Below the pieces are notes generated by a model that saw only the letters and a program-made list of their open reading frames with translations, was not told where the DNA came from and did not search any database. The position numbers were made by a program, and so were the translations under genes. This document shows, piece after piece, positions 1 through 7,908 of a DNA stretch of 64,000 nt. Source of the DNA: Candidatus Gastranaerophilales bacterium (GTDB lineage: Bacteria; Bacillota; Clostridia; Lachnospirales; Lachnospiraceae); contig JAMPHU010000008.1 in the NCBI GenBank assembly GCA_023663225.1, positions 1 through 64,000 on the forward strand, read 5' to 3'. Within the stretch, counting starts at the first letter, position 1, and every line of letters starts with the position of its first letter.

Positions 1-17
1 TTTTGTTGTTCGATATT

Positions 18-50
18 GTTACAGATAGAGTATAGATAAATATAAGATAA
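18..50. repeat. 11-bp iteron array, left copy
   Basis: Three head-to-tail 11-bp units begin at 18, 29 and 40 (GTTACAGATAG, AGTATAGATAA, ATATAAGATAA). The same motif and the same period return at 8871-8914, just after the tubulin-like operon. A period of about one helical turn suggests a site for cooperative protein binding, such as a centromere or an origin. The remaining bases up to 340 are AT-rich and I see no gene in them. Confidence 0.5.
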
Positions 51-340
51 TATATGTAGAAAACAATTATATAGGATATATAAAAGAGATATTAATCCCA
101 TATCTTGTATAATCTAAAATTTTTACACTATATATTGACATAAATAAGCCATCATGATATTATTGGTAAAAATATACATGAGAAAAAACAGATATGCACT
201 CGAAAAATTGCGGATGAAAATACTGGAAGATAAGTAAAAAAGAAAATTCCTGTATTCATATGTAGGTTTTTGAGTGTTTTTGTTTGTATGATGAATTTAG
301 GCATATATCTATATAAAATTTGAGAAAGAGAGGGTATTAT

Positions 341-1105
341 ATGTCAATGGACTTTGAAACACAATTAAATGAATTGTTAGAAAGAGCAAAAAATATAAAA
401 TCTCCTATTAATGCTTCTTTTGGTGAAATAAATATAAAAGAATATAATAAACCAAGTGAAGTATGGATGAATGATGTGCAGATATTTTATGAAAATTATT
501 TGAAAGATCATGCGCTTGGAGATAGAATAAATTCACTTCTATTTCACAGAAGATTGGATGCATATAATAATTTGGTTTCATGTTTAGAAAGTATAAGTAA
601 GGATAGAAATTTTATTGATAAAATGAATGGGATTCAAGAAGTAGTTGCTGTACCTAAGTATCAGGCGAAAGGAATACCAGAATATGATGTATTTATTTCT
701 CATGCTAATAGAGATAAAGAGGATTTCGTAGAAGAACTTTTTCAGGCTATAAATAAGTTAGGAATAAACATTTTTTATGATAAAGAGTCCCTTGAATGGG
801 GTGATGATTGGAAAGCTGCAATATTGAATGGTACTAAGAAAGCGGAATTTGCAGTAATAGTCATATCTGAGAATTTTTTTGATAGAGAATGGACGGAAAA
901 AGAATTAGCAGAGTTTTTGAGTAGGCAAAATAGAAACGGACAAAAGCTCATTCTGCCGATATTACATAATATTACTATGGCGCAATTACAAGAGCAATAT
1001 CCTTCTGTAGCAGATATACAGGCGATTGATTCTAAAAAATATACTTGTGATCAGATTGCGATATTATTTGCAAGGCAATTAATTAGACGACTTAAAAATA
1101 TATAG
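341..1105 (+). CDS. TIR-domain protein
   Basis: A 254-residue protein with an N-terminal helical region of unknown type and a C-terminal TIR domain from about residue 114. The domain opens with the strand YDVFISHANRDK and carries the third TIR box as SENFFDREWTEKELAEF, which supplies the Glu used for catalysis in TIR NADases. TIR proteins of bacteria often act as NAD+-consuming effectors in phage defence; that role is inferred here. The start at 341 is preferred over an upstream TTG at 320 because AGAGAGGG lies just before it. It is followed by a small gene and a KAP NTPase on the same strand. Confidence 0.85.
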   Translation: MSMDFETQLNELLERAKNIKSPINASFGEINIKEYNKPSEVWMNDVQIFYENYLKDHALGDRINSLLFHRRLDAYNNLVSCLESISKDRNFIDKMNGIQEVVAVPKYQAKGIPEYDVFISHANRDKEDFVEELFQAINKLGINIFYDKESLEWGDDWKAAILNGTKKAEFAVIVISENFFDREWTEKELAEFLSRQNRNGQKLILPILHNITMAQLQEQYPSVADIQAIDSKKYTCDQIAILFARQLIRRLKNI

Positions 1106-1129
1106 CGAAAAGGATAACGGTAAAAACAT

Positions 1130-1393
1130 ATGGAAATACAATACTTATCATTAGAAGAACAATTTAAGAAAACTCTTAATAATATTGAAATTACCAGAAT
1201 AGAAGATAATGAGTTAAGAGAGATTCGACAGAATCATTGGAATTATAGGCACAGGATATTTTTAGATGAACACAAGATATCTGATAAGGAATTTTGTAGA
1301 TTAACAGATGCTGATTACGAAAAAGAGCATACAGAGTTAGAGGAATACTGTAAGCGTAAAGGAATTTCTACAGATATTATTTGGAAATGTTGA
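1130..1393 (+). CDS. Small hypothetical protein between TIR and KAP genes
   Basis: An 87-residue charged, helical protein that I do not recognise. It has no membrane segment or metal-binding cluster. It lies 24 bases after the TIR gene and 29 bases before the likely start of the KAP NTPase gene, so the three are probably cotranscribed. The ribosome-binding site is weak (AAGGA, about 15 bases upstream). It could be a regulator or adaptor of the neighbouring TIR and NTPase proteins, but nothing in the sequence shows this. Confidence 0.6.
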   Translation: MEIQYLSLEEQFKKTLNNIEITRIEDNELREIRQNHWNYRHRIFLDEHKISDKEFCRLTDADYEKEHTELEEYCKRKGISTDIIWKC

Positions 1394-1422
1394 TAGGGCT
1401 TGCAATGAAAGGAAATGTTATT

Positions 1423-2763
1423 ATGAAAAAGTTGGCAGAAGAAGCAACAATAGAAAATGTATTGGAATCAATTAAAGACAATAAATATAATAGAACGCAA
1501 GATATTATAGATTTTATTATGGCATTGGAACAGATAGAGGAAAATATGTTTATTAGCCTTGATGCAAAGTGGGGAGCCGGAAAGACATTTTATGTAAGGC
1601 AGATTGAACAGACCTTAAACTATCTGACTAAAAAAGCAAAGGAACTAGATATAGATGAAAATGTTAAAACAGCTTTTTCAAAAACTCCATTAGGAACATT
1701 GGAATTAGAACATACATATTTTCCTGTATATTATAATGCTTGGTTATATGATAATCATAGCGATCCGCTTATGTCATTAGTGTTGAGCATAACAAAAGCG
1801 TGTGAGTGTTATTGTGATACCAAGATAAGTAATGGCACATTATCTGAAAAGATAACTTCATTGATGGATTCATTTTCACTTTCAATAGGTTGTTTTCAGA
1901 TAGGGAATAATTTTGAGAATGTCAGAGAAAAAATTTCTGATAAAGATATTTTATCAGTGGTAAAGACAGAAGAAGAGATTCGAGATAAGGTAAAAGAAAT
2001 TTTCGATAGTATTATAGTTGAAAATGTCCAAAAACTTGTTATATTTATTGATGAATTGGATCGGTGCAGACCCAATTTTGCAATAGAAATGTTGGAGCGT
2101 ATAAAACATTATTTTGATGATGATAGAATAATATTTGTTGCTTCCATAAACAGAGAGCAGCTTATTCATTCAATATCAAAATATTATGGTACAAATTTTG
2201 ATTCTACAGGTTATTTGGATAAGTTTTTTGATAGAAATGTTTATCTTCCAGAAATAGATACCAGTTACGGAGGCGCACAAACAGTAACTTTTACAGATAG
2301 GAAATATCATTTGAAAAATATAGCTGAAGGTTTAAATGCTTATTACCACCTATCACTTAGAGAAAATTTGCGTTTTTATGAATATATATCGTATGCTATA
2401 TATTCTGGATATGTTCGTGATCGTGATGGACAAGGAATGGTTCTTTCTGCATTTGTTCCGATTATAGCAATTCTAAGTATTAAGGACGAAGGTAAAAAGA
2501 GAAGATTTATGCAAGGAGATAGCAGCATATTAAGCGATTTGTTTGAGAATGTGCCAGCTTTATATCAAATGACATGCCGGTTTGGAGAAAATCAAGGTGA
2601 AGAATCCGAAGAAAATTTTAAAATTGGTTATAAAAAGATAAAGGAAGTTTATGATTATGCGTTTGGCGTAGGAGAAAAACGCTGGTATAATGGAGCAATA
2701 GAAATTAATGATAATTTTAAAGAGATTTGTATAAAACTATGCAACGGATTTGGATTGAAATAG
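1423..2763 (+). CDS. KAP-type P-loop NTPase
   Basis: A 446-residue protein with the hallmarks of the KAP NTPase family (named for Kidins220/ARMS and PifA): Walker A in DAKWGAGKTFYVRQIE near the N-terminus and Walker B in LVIFIDELDRCRP, followed by a conserved region with ASINREQL and YLDKFFDR. Many KAP NTPases have membrane segments, but none is evident here. Family members include PifA, the F-plasmid phage-exclusion protein, and are recurrent in bacterial defence islands. The start at 1423 is chosen because AAAGGA lies about 9 bases before it; an in-frame TTG at 1381 would overlap the previous gene. With the TIR gene it may form a defence operon (inference). Confidence 0.85.
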   Translation: MKKLAEEATIENVLESIKDNKYNRTQDIIDFIMALEQIEENMFISLDAKWGAGKTFYVRQIEQTLNYLTKKAKELDIDENVKTAFSKTPLGTLELEHTYFPVYYNAWLYDNHSDPLMSLVLSITKACECYCDTKISNGTLSEKITSLMDSFSLSIGCFQIGNNFENVREKISDKDILSVVKTEEEIRDKVKEIFDSIIVENVQKLVIFIDELDRCRPNFAIEMLERIKHYFDDDRIIFVASINREQLIHSISKYYGTNFDSTGYLDKFFDRNVYLPEIDTSYGGAQTVTFTDRKYHLKNIAEGLNAYYHLSLRENLRFYEYISYAIYSGYVRDRDGQGMVLSAFVPIIAILSIKDEGKKRRFMQGDSSILSDLFENVPALYQMTCRFGENQGEESEENFKIGYKKIKEVYDYAFGVGEKRWYNGAIEINDNFKEICIKLCNGFGLK

Positions 2764-2787
2764 ACTTCACCAGTAGTACATGAATAG

Positions 2788-2817
2788 AGCCAGTCTGAAT
2801 GATCGGGCTGGTTTTTT
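2788..2817 (+). terminator. Rho-independent terminator after the KAP NTPase gene
   Basis: GCCAGTC pairs with GGCTGGT around an 11-base loop and is followed directly by six T residues. It closes the TIR/KAP transcription unit. Confidence 0.8.
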
Positions 2818-2840
2818 GTATTAGATGTCAGAAAAATTTC

Positions 2841-2868
2841 TTGACAAATAATCTCAAAAGAGTATACT
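2841..2868 (+). promoter_or_regulatory. Sigma-A-type promoter
   Basis: A perfect TTGACA at 2841-2846 is followed after 16 bases by TATACT at 2863-2868. It precedes the nucleotidyltransferase gene by about 60 bases and makes that gene an independent unit. Confidence 0.75.
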
Positions 2869-2928
2869 AAAATGATTTAACAAATGTTAGATGGTCGGCA
2901 TGGGGATAATATATCAAAGGAGAAAAAA

Positions 2929-3579
2929 ATGCACAATTTCCAGTATGTATCAAGAAAACAACTATCCCCTGTGAAAAAGGATCTAATACAGATTATCAAT
3001 GCTGTACAGGATGAAGTTCGCAATGATTTTACTTTCCAATTTTATTTTGTAGGAAGCGTTAAAAGAAACATGGTGACATATGATGTAGGAACGAATATAG
3101 GATATGATTTTGATGTGAATATCCATGTCAATGATGATGAATGTAATTTTTCAGCAGAAGAAATCAAAACAAAAATTAGACTTGCACTCAATAAGATTGC
3201 TTATTGCTATGGATATGATAACGCCGAAGATTCTACAAAGGTTATCACCATCAAAGTCAAGGATAGGGAAAATTCAAAAATATTACATAGCTGCGACTTT
3301 GCCATAGTAAATGATTATGTGGATGATAATGGTAATGAGTGCCAGGAATATATTCATTTCAATAAGAAACAAAAATCGTATTCATGGCAAGAGCAGCCGG
3401 ACGGATATTATCTTTTAGACGAAAAAGCTGAGTGGATCAAAGATAATGAGTATACAGGCGAAATGAGAGAGTTATATTTATATAAGAAGAATCACAATAA
3501 TAATCCACATAAACATTCCAGAAGCATTTATGCTGAAACAGTACATGAGATTTGTCAAAAGTATGGTTATTACGATTGA
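2929..3579 (+). CDS. Minimal nucleotidyltransferase (Pol-beta superfamily)
   Basis: A 216-residue protein with the nucleotidyltransferase signature: G42-S43, then D60-F-D62 in GYDFDVNIHV, and a third acidic residue D123 in HSCDFAIV. These match the hG[GS]...DhDh...D metal-binding pattern used by OAS, CD-NTase and tRNA nucleotidyltransferases. It is shorter than typical CD-NTases and no effector gene is adjacent, so a cyclic-nucleotide role is only a possibility; transfer of a nucleotide to RNA, protein or drug is equally open. AAAGGAG at 2916-2922 supports the ATG at 2929 over the upstream ATG at 2884. Confidence 0.7.
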   Translation: MHNFQYVSRKQLSPVKKDLIQIINAVQDEVRNDFTFQFYFVGSVKRNMVTYDVGTNIGYDFDVNIHVNDDECNFSAEEIKTKIRLALNKIAYCYGYDNAEDSTKVITIKVKDRENSKILHSCDFAIVNDYVDDNGNECQEYIHFNKKQKSYSWQEQPDGYYLLDEKAEWIKDNEYTGEMRELYLYKKNHNNNPHKHSRSIYAETVHEICQKYGYYD

Positions 3580-3628
3580 TAATTAAAGGATTCTTCCAGA
3601 CTTGAAAGACTGATTTCATTGCCATATT

Positions 3629-3672
3629 TAAGTTGTACATAGAGTATTGTTAAGTTGCACATAGAGTATTGG
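3629..3672. repeat. Tandem 22-bp direct repeat
   Basis: Two adjoining copies of TAAGTTGYACATAGAGTATTG (3629-3650 and 3651-3672) differ at only two positions. A 22-bp period is two helical turns. They lie upstream of the ribbon-helix-helix gene and could be binding sites for its product or another replicon protein. Confidence 0.6.
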
Positions 3673-3760
3673 TTAGTACCTTCCGGTTACAAATAAATTC
3701 TATATAAGATACACATAATATATAATCAGATCATATTGAAATATCTGATAGAATAGTTTA

Positions 3761-3845
3761 CTATGTATTACATAGATGTCAAAAATTTTAGTCGCTATAT
3801 GTAATACCTATAGATAAAATGGAAACTGGAATATAGGTATTACAT
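3761..3845. promoter_or_regulatory. Palindromes likely bound by the RHH protein
   Basis: CTATGTA-T-TACATAG (3761-3775) is a perfect palindrome. ATGTAATACCTATA (3799-3812) is inverted as TATAGGTATTACAT (3832-3845). Another copy of the core, TATGTAATACATATA, lies just after the gene at about 4426. All share TRTGTAWTAC, which suggests operator or partition sites for the ribbon-helix-helix protein encoded between them. Confidence 0.55.
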
Positions 3846-3869
3846 AGACATATATGGAGTGTATGTTAT

Positions 3870-4406
3870 ATGGAAGAAATAAAAAACAATGTATCTGATG
3901 CTCAAAAAGCAGCACAAAAGAAATATGATCAGAAGACAAAGATGGTATCAATTAAGTATACACCAGCCGATATGGAAGATTATGAACGGTTAAAAATGTA
4001 TCTTGATAGAACAGGCAAAAGCACAAATAAATTTATCAAGGAATTAGTGAATGATTTTTTCAATTCAGGAAAAGGGGAGGTATATGAGAATGTTATTGAA
4101 AAAAGATTGCATTCAACACAATCATATTACAACTATGTTAATATTAATATGGATACTATAAGACCTTTGATGGAATATTTTGGTGAGTTAATAACTAAAA
4201 GTATATTGATGGAATACAATAAAATCTTAAAAGATGAAATGATAAATAAGAGAACAGATTGTGAGACAAAGTTTAGTTGTTGGCTGAATGATGTTTTAAA
4301 AAATATTGAAAAAGGAGATTTTGAAAATAAGACAAAAGGAGAAAAATATAGAATTTTAAAAGATAGCTTTCGTATGCTCTTTGAGATTAAACAGAAAAAG
4401 GAATAG
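3870..4406 (+). CDS. Ribbon-helix-helix DNA-binding protein
   Basis: A 178-residue protein. Residues about 15-65 read as a ribbon-helix-helix fold: a basic start, the strand KMVSIKYTPAD, then two helices with TGKSTNKFIKELVNDFF. The C-terminal two thirds is helical, charged and unrecognised. Such proteins act as dimers that bind repeated operator or centromere sites; repeats sharing TATGTAATAC lie on both sides of the gene. It may be autoregulatory or part of plasmid-like maintenance. GGAG lies ten bases before the start, and a terminator follows. Confidence 0.65.
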   Translation: MEEIKNNVSDAQKAAQKKYDQKTKMVSIKYTPADMEDYERLKMYLDRTGKSTNKFIKELVNDFFNSGKGEVYENVIEKRLHSTQSYYNYVNINMDTIRPLMEYFGELITKSILMEYNKILKDEMINKRTDCETKFSCWLNDVLKNIEKGDFENKTKGEKYRILKDSFRMLFEIKQKKE

Positions 4407-4449
4407 ATAAGTTTAGTTAATTTTATATGTAATACATATAACTCGAAAT

Positions 4450-4496
4450 AAAACACTGCTTTTAGATTATGAAGAATCTACATAGTAGTGTTTTTT
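4450..4496 (+). terminator. Rho-independent terminator after the RHH gene
   Basis: AAAACACT (4450-4457) pairs with AGTGTTTT in the AGTGTTTTTT run, with an inner AGATT/AATCT stem. The T-run follows directly. Confidence 0.75.
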
Positions 4497-4654
4497 GTTT
4501 GAAAAAATATTTATTTTGAAGTTTCATAGAAAATTTTGAAAAATCTTATTATTTATAAATTGTAAGAAAAGTCAATTCGTAAATGTAGAAGATAATAATA
4601 TGGTAGCAACAAATTTTTTACCATCAAATGACGAGAGGAAAGGAGAAATGAATA

Positions 4655-4909
4655 TTGATGACAAAATTTGATTTAGCAATCTTAAAAGTGCTAAATGATA
4701 GTGAAGTTGAAACTCCATCAAAAGCGTTAAGTGTCAGTCAGATTTTGATACTTATGGAAGAAAAACAACGCAAATCATATAGTACAACATATCGCCACTT
4801 ATTAAATATGGAACAGTTGGGATATGTAAAATGTGGACTGGCTGAAAGTTTAGCATCAACTTATCTGATTACAGAATCAGGAAAAATATTTTGTAAAGCA
4901 CAAATTTAG
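4655..4909 (+). CDS. Winged-helix DNA-binding protein
   Basis: An 84-residue protein whose pattern (helix, KALSVSQILILMEEKQRKSY, recognition helix STTYRHLLNMEQLGY, then a wing with YLITESGK) fits a winged helix-turn-helix. It is the first gene of the operon that carries the tubulin-like GTPase and resembles the second winged-helix gene (6538) in length and layout. It could be an operon regulator or one of two TubR-like adaptors. AGGAG precedes the TTG at 4655 by nine bases; ATG 4658 is an alternative. Confidence 0.65.
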   Translation: MMTKFDLAILKVLNDSEVETPSKALSVSQILILMEEKQRKSYSTTYRHLLNMEQLGYVKCGLAESLASTYLITESGKIFCKAQI

Positions 4910-4921
4910 GAGGATTTTAAT

Positions 4922-6031
4922 TTGAGAACAAAAACGAAAAATAGAAAATTGAATGATCAAAGAATTAAGCAGATGAATAAACAAAACGGCAAAAGTGTTC
5001 AAAATGCTAGGAAGAAAGTACAAAATTATGACTTAGAAAAAGCTGCTATTATATATCTTCATTTGTTTATGAATACAAAAGATGTAAAAAAGATAGACTA
5101 TTCGACTTTCTATAAGACTTGGATTAAGTGGTTTCCGGTAGATGCTTATGGATGTAGTAAAGTTATTAAGCAATCATTCAGTAAGACGGTACAATATGCT
5201 GGAAGTACAGAAGAATCAATTCGTTCATATCGAGATTCAGTAAAGATTTTTACTATGGATATGGTTACATCTGATGATATGAGGGAACTAAAAGAACTTG
5301 CAACAAATAAGGGTTGTTCTATCAAAAGATCAAAAGATTTTGAACAATATTTAAGCGGATTCTGTATTAAGAAGATTGCACCACCCAATTATCAGTTTAG
5401 AAAATCTAATATTATTTTGGGTGAAAAATATGAAAGTTCTTATGAATCGGCTAAGAAATATCTTTTGAATCTTCCAGATATTAATGATTTGAGGTTGGCA
5501 CAGGAACAGTTAAAAAATATTTTATCAACAGACACAACAATCAATGGAAAGATTGATGCGATACAAAAATTTCCATATTATATTACCACTTATGATTTTG
5601 ATTTGTATTTGGACAGATTTGTAAGAAGATGTGATTCTTGGAGAGTTCTAAATGCTGCATTGCAACTTTGCGACAGGTTACATGTCTTAAATACAATGAC
5701 TGAAAAGCCCTTAGACGTAAAAGCAAATAGAAATGCAAGCAAATCATTAGAACAGCTTGGCTTGTTTAATAGCGACAGAATAACGAAAAAAGTAATTGCT
5801 TCTTGTATTAGAAATTCTGGAATCAGTACAGATTGTACAGAATGGACAGAAGAAGATTTTAACAAATTTACAAACGAACTTAGTAGTAATCATTCAGCAA
5901 AATATCAGTATATCCGTGACAGATATCCTAAACTTATAGATTACAAGTTGTGGATATTAAGTAAATATACAGGGAAAGGATATAAAATATTAGAAAAAGA
6001 AATGAAAGATTTTCTGAAAGGGAGGAAGTGA
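4922..6031 (+). CDS. Hypothetical protein of the tubulin operon
   Basis: A 369-residue basic protein I do not recognise. The N-terminus is very rich in Lys, Arg and Asn, which suggests nucleic acid binding; the rest is mostly helical with no obvious catalytic motif. It starts at TTG 4922, eight bases after a perfect AGGAGG, and lies 12 bases after the first winged-helix gene. It belongs to the same operon as the TubZ-like gene, so a role in element maintenance or replication is possible. Confidence 0.6.
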   Translation: MRTKTKNRKLNDQRIKQMNKQNGKSVQNARKKVQNYDLEKAAIIYLHLFMNTKDVKKIDYSTFYKTWIKWFPVDAYGCSKVIKQSFSKTVQYAGSTEESIRSYRDSVKIFTMDMVTSDDMRELKELATNKGCSIKRSKDFEQYLSGFCIKKIAPPNYQFRKSNIILGEKYESSYESAKKYLLNLPDINDLRLAQEQLKNILSTDTTINGKIDAIQKFPYYITTYDFDLYLDRFVRRCDSWRVLNAALQLCDRLHVLNTMTEKPLDVKANRNASKSLEQLGLFNSDRITKKVIASCIRNSGISTDCTEWTEEDFNKFTNELSSNHSAKYQYIRDRYPKLIDYKLWILSKYTGKGYKILEKEMKDFLKGRK

Positions 6032-6038
6032 TTCAGGA

Positions 6039-6545
6039 TTGGCATACGGAAGGATATATATTGATAATCTACGAAATAAGGTTACTGTCCTATTTGATGA
6101 ACTTAGGGCAGATAACCGATTAGGTGAGGACAATTTTATAGAAGCGTTTAAACGTAAATATCCCAAAGATTATGCAATGCTTCAATTTGAATGGGAATTT
6201 AAGGTGCGTGAGTTTAAGAAAAACCGAAAAGGACAGCCAAAACCACACCCAATCAGACCAGAGAAGATTTTAAGTAATATGTATAAAAATTACTATTTCA
6301 AACTTGTAAAAAGTCCTGCTATCAAGAAATCAAAAGAGCGATCAGTAAATCTGATTCAAATAAAAGCTGGTAAGTATGGCTACAGAATCAGAAAAGATGG
6401 TTGTGGTGGATACAATGTGATAAATAAGGAAACAAAAGAGATTGAATATAAAAATCTCACATATTCCGAATTATCAAAGAGGTTTTCCAAACAGGGAGTA
6501 AAAGAAATCTTGGCGAGGAAGGAGGAACATAAAAAAGATGGGTAA
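6039..6545 (+). CDS. Hypothetical protein of the tubulin operon
   Basis: A 168-residue basic protein, unrecognised. It has a helical N-terminal half and a C-terminal stretch with AGKYGYRIRKDGCGGYNV, a small beta-rich segment. The TTG start at 6039 is seven bases after the previous stop and 13 bases after GGGAGG, which is longer than usual; the start is therefore uncertain. It overlaps the next gene by eight bases, so translation is probably coupled. Confidence 0.55.
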   Translation: MAYGRIYIDNLRNKVTVLFDELRADNRLGEDNFIEAFKRKYPKDYAMLQFEWEFKVREFKKNRKGQPKPHPIRPEKILSNMYKNYYFKLVKSPAIKKSKERSVNLIQIKAGKYGYRIRKDGCGGYNVINKETKEIEYKNLTYSELSKRFSKQGVKEILARKEEHKKDG

Positions 6546-6825
6546 TTCAGATATAAACCGATTAGACCTCAACATATTAATGATACTTGCCAAAGAAAAG
6601 GCAATGGATGAACTTAATGGAATGACGGTAAATGAAATAAATGCCTATTATGGAGAAGACAAGCCACCGTTATCAGCAAGACCTAATCTATGTAAACGAA
6701 TGAGAAGTTTATATTCATTGGGATATATTGATAAAGGAATAAAAGATGTAATAAGTGACACATATTTCATTACAAACGGCGGGCTTGAAAGAATCAAGTG
6801 GAACGGAGGAAAAAAGGATGAATAA
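6538..6825 (+). CDS. Winged-helix protein, candidate TubR adaptor
   Basis: A 95-residue protein that looks like a winged helix-turn-helix: LNILMILAKEKAMD, NEINAYYGED, RPNLCKRMRSLYSLGYIDK, then a wing with TYFITNGG. It is encoded directly upstream of the tubulin-like GTPase and overlaps it by eight bases. In type III partition systems (for example Bacillus plasmid pBtoxis and phage c-st) the small winged-helix protein TubR precedes TubZ and binds the centromere tubC. The assignment here rests on position and fold, not on sequence identity. GGAGG lies 12 bases before the ATG. Confidence 0.6.
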   Translation: MGNSDINRLDLNILMILAKEKAMDELNGMTVNEINAYYGEDKPPLSARPNLCKRMRSLYSLGYIDKGIKDVISDTYFITNGGLERIKWNGGKKDE

Positions 6826-7894
6826 TAACAAAAATATGATTAACAAGAATTTAGTAAATGATGTTGCGGTTATCGGCTGTGGTGGCGCAGGAACAAATAT
6901 AGCCTTTAATTTTGAAAAATTAGGTTATACAACTATACACATTAATTCCAGTACACAGGATGAATCCGCTATCAGTGGCGCAAAGACTATCAGACATTTA
7001 AAAGGATTTAACGGCTGTGCTGGAAATCGCAAACTCGCTGAACAGGCAATTGCAAAAAATATGGATATTATTGACGAGATTATTAAACTAAATGAATCCA
7101 TAATTTATATCATATTCAGTTCAGCAGGTGGCACGGGGTCTGGTGTCGCTCCAGCACTGGCTGAAATGCTTACAGAGGAAACAGACAAGACAATCTGCTG
7201 TATCGTAGTATTGCCTGATAAGTCAGAAGACTATGACTTTCATGTAAACAGTTATAAATGTTGTCAGGAACTTCTTAATATAGAAGGTTTGGGATCGGTA
7301 ATGTTTCTTGACAACAATTCCGGCGATAAGCAGAGCATAAACAAATATTGTGCAAATATGCTTCATGCATTCCTGACAAACAATTCTGTATCAGAATTTG
7401 GCAACGTGGACGAACAGGAAAAGCGTACCATGATAGCAACGCCTGGTAATTTTGTTTTGTCGGTGCTTGGTGCTGAGAAAGTAAGTGATGCGAATGTTAT
7501 TGAGAGACTTACAACGAAAAATATCTTTGCGCCGTTGCAGAAAGATAATCGATGTGAATATATCGGCATTATCAATTCTTCCGGTAAAAAGATTAACAAA
7601 GCGGAGATTATTAATATTGTAGGTATTCCGAGAAGGACTTATGAAGGATATGGAAGCAAAAGCGGCGCAATCACTGTAATTGCTGGCCTATCTTATCCGT
7701 TTGACCATATAAACAGCATTAAGGAGATTGCGAAACAAAAGCATGATGAAAGAGAAAATGCTATCAAGGCAGCTCCAATGACATTAGATGATATTGACTT
7801 TGATGAAAAGGAAGTGTCAAAAGATATTGAAACTGAAAAGAAAGTCAATAAAAAACCATCAAGAAGAGACAGATTGAAAGAATTACAGAATTAA
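6818..7894 (+). CDS. TubZ/FtsZ-like tubulin GTPase
   Basis: A 358-residue tubulin-superfamily GTPase. The N-terminal phosphate loop GCGGAGTN is at residues 20-27, the tubulin signature AGGTGSG at 103-109 and the catalytic T7 loop appears as NVDEQE at 196-201. The C-terminal tail is charged and ends in a basic patch (KKPSRRDRLKEL), as in TubZ, where the tail contacts TubR-DNA. It is unlike chromosomal FtsZ in sequence. TubZ forms treadmilling filaments that segregate low-copy plasmids and phages; PhuZ-type relatives position phage DNA. The ATG at 6818 overlaps the end of the candidate tubR and follows GGAGG, which argues for it over an upstream in-frame ATG at 6755. Confidence 0.85.
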   Translation: MNNNKNMINKNLVNDVAVIGCGGAGTNIAFNFEKLGYTTIHINSSTQDESAISGAKTIRHLKGFNGCAGNRKLAEQAIAKNMDIIDEIIKLNESIIYIIFSSAGGTGSGVAPALAEMLTEETDKTICCIVVLPDKSEDYDFHVNSYKCCQELLNIEGLGSVMFLDNNSGDKQSINKYCANMLHAFLTNNSVSEFGNVDEQEKRTMIATPGNFVLSVLGAEKVSDANVIERLTTKNIFAPLQKDNRCEYIGIINSSGKKINKAEIINIVGIPRRTYEGYGSKSGAITVIAGLSYPFDHINSIKEIAKQKHDERENAIKAAPMTLDDIDFDEKEVSKDIETEKKVNKKPSRRDRLKELQN

Positions 7895-7908
7895 GGAAGG
7901 TGGTATTC

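Noticed and set aside
6818..7894. Chromosomal FtsZ
   Set aside because: The GTPase lies in AT-rich element DNA with winged-helix genes and has a basic TubZ-like tail; it is not in a division gene cluster.
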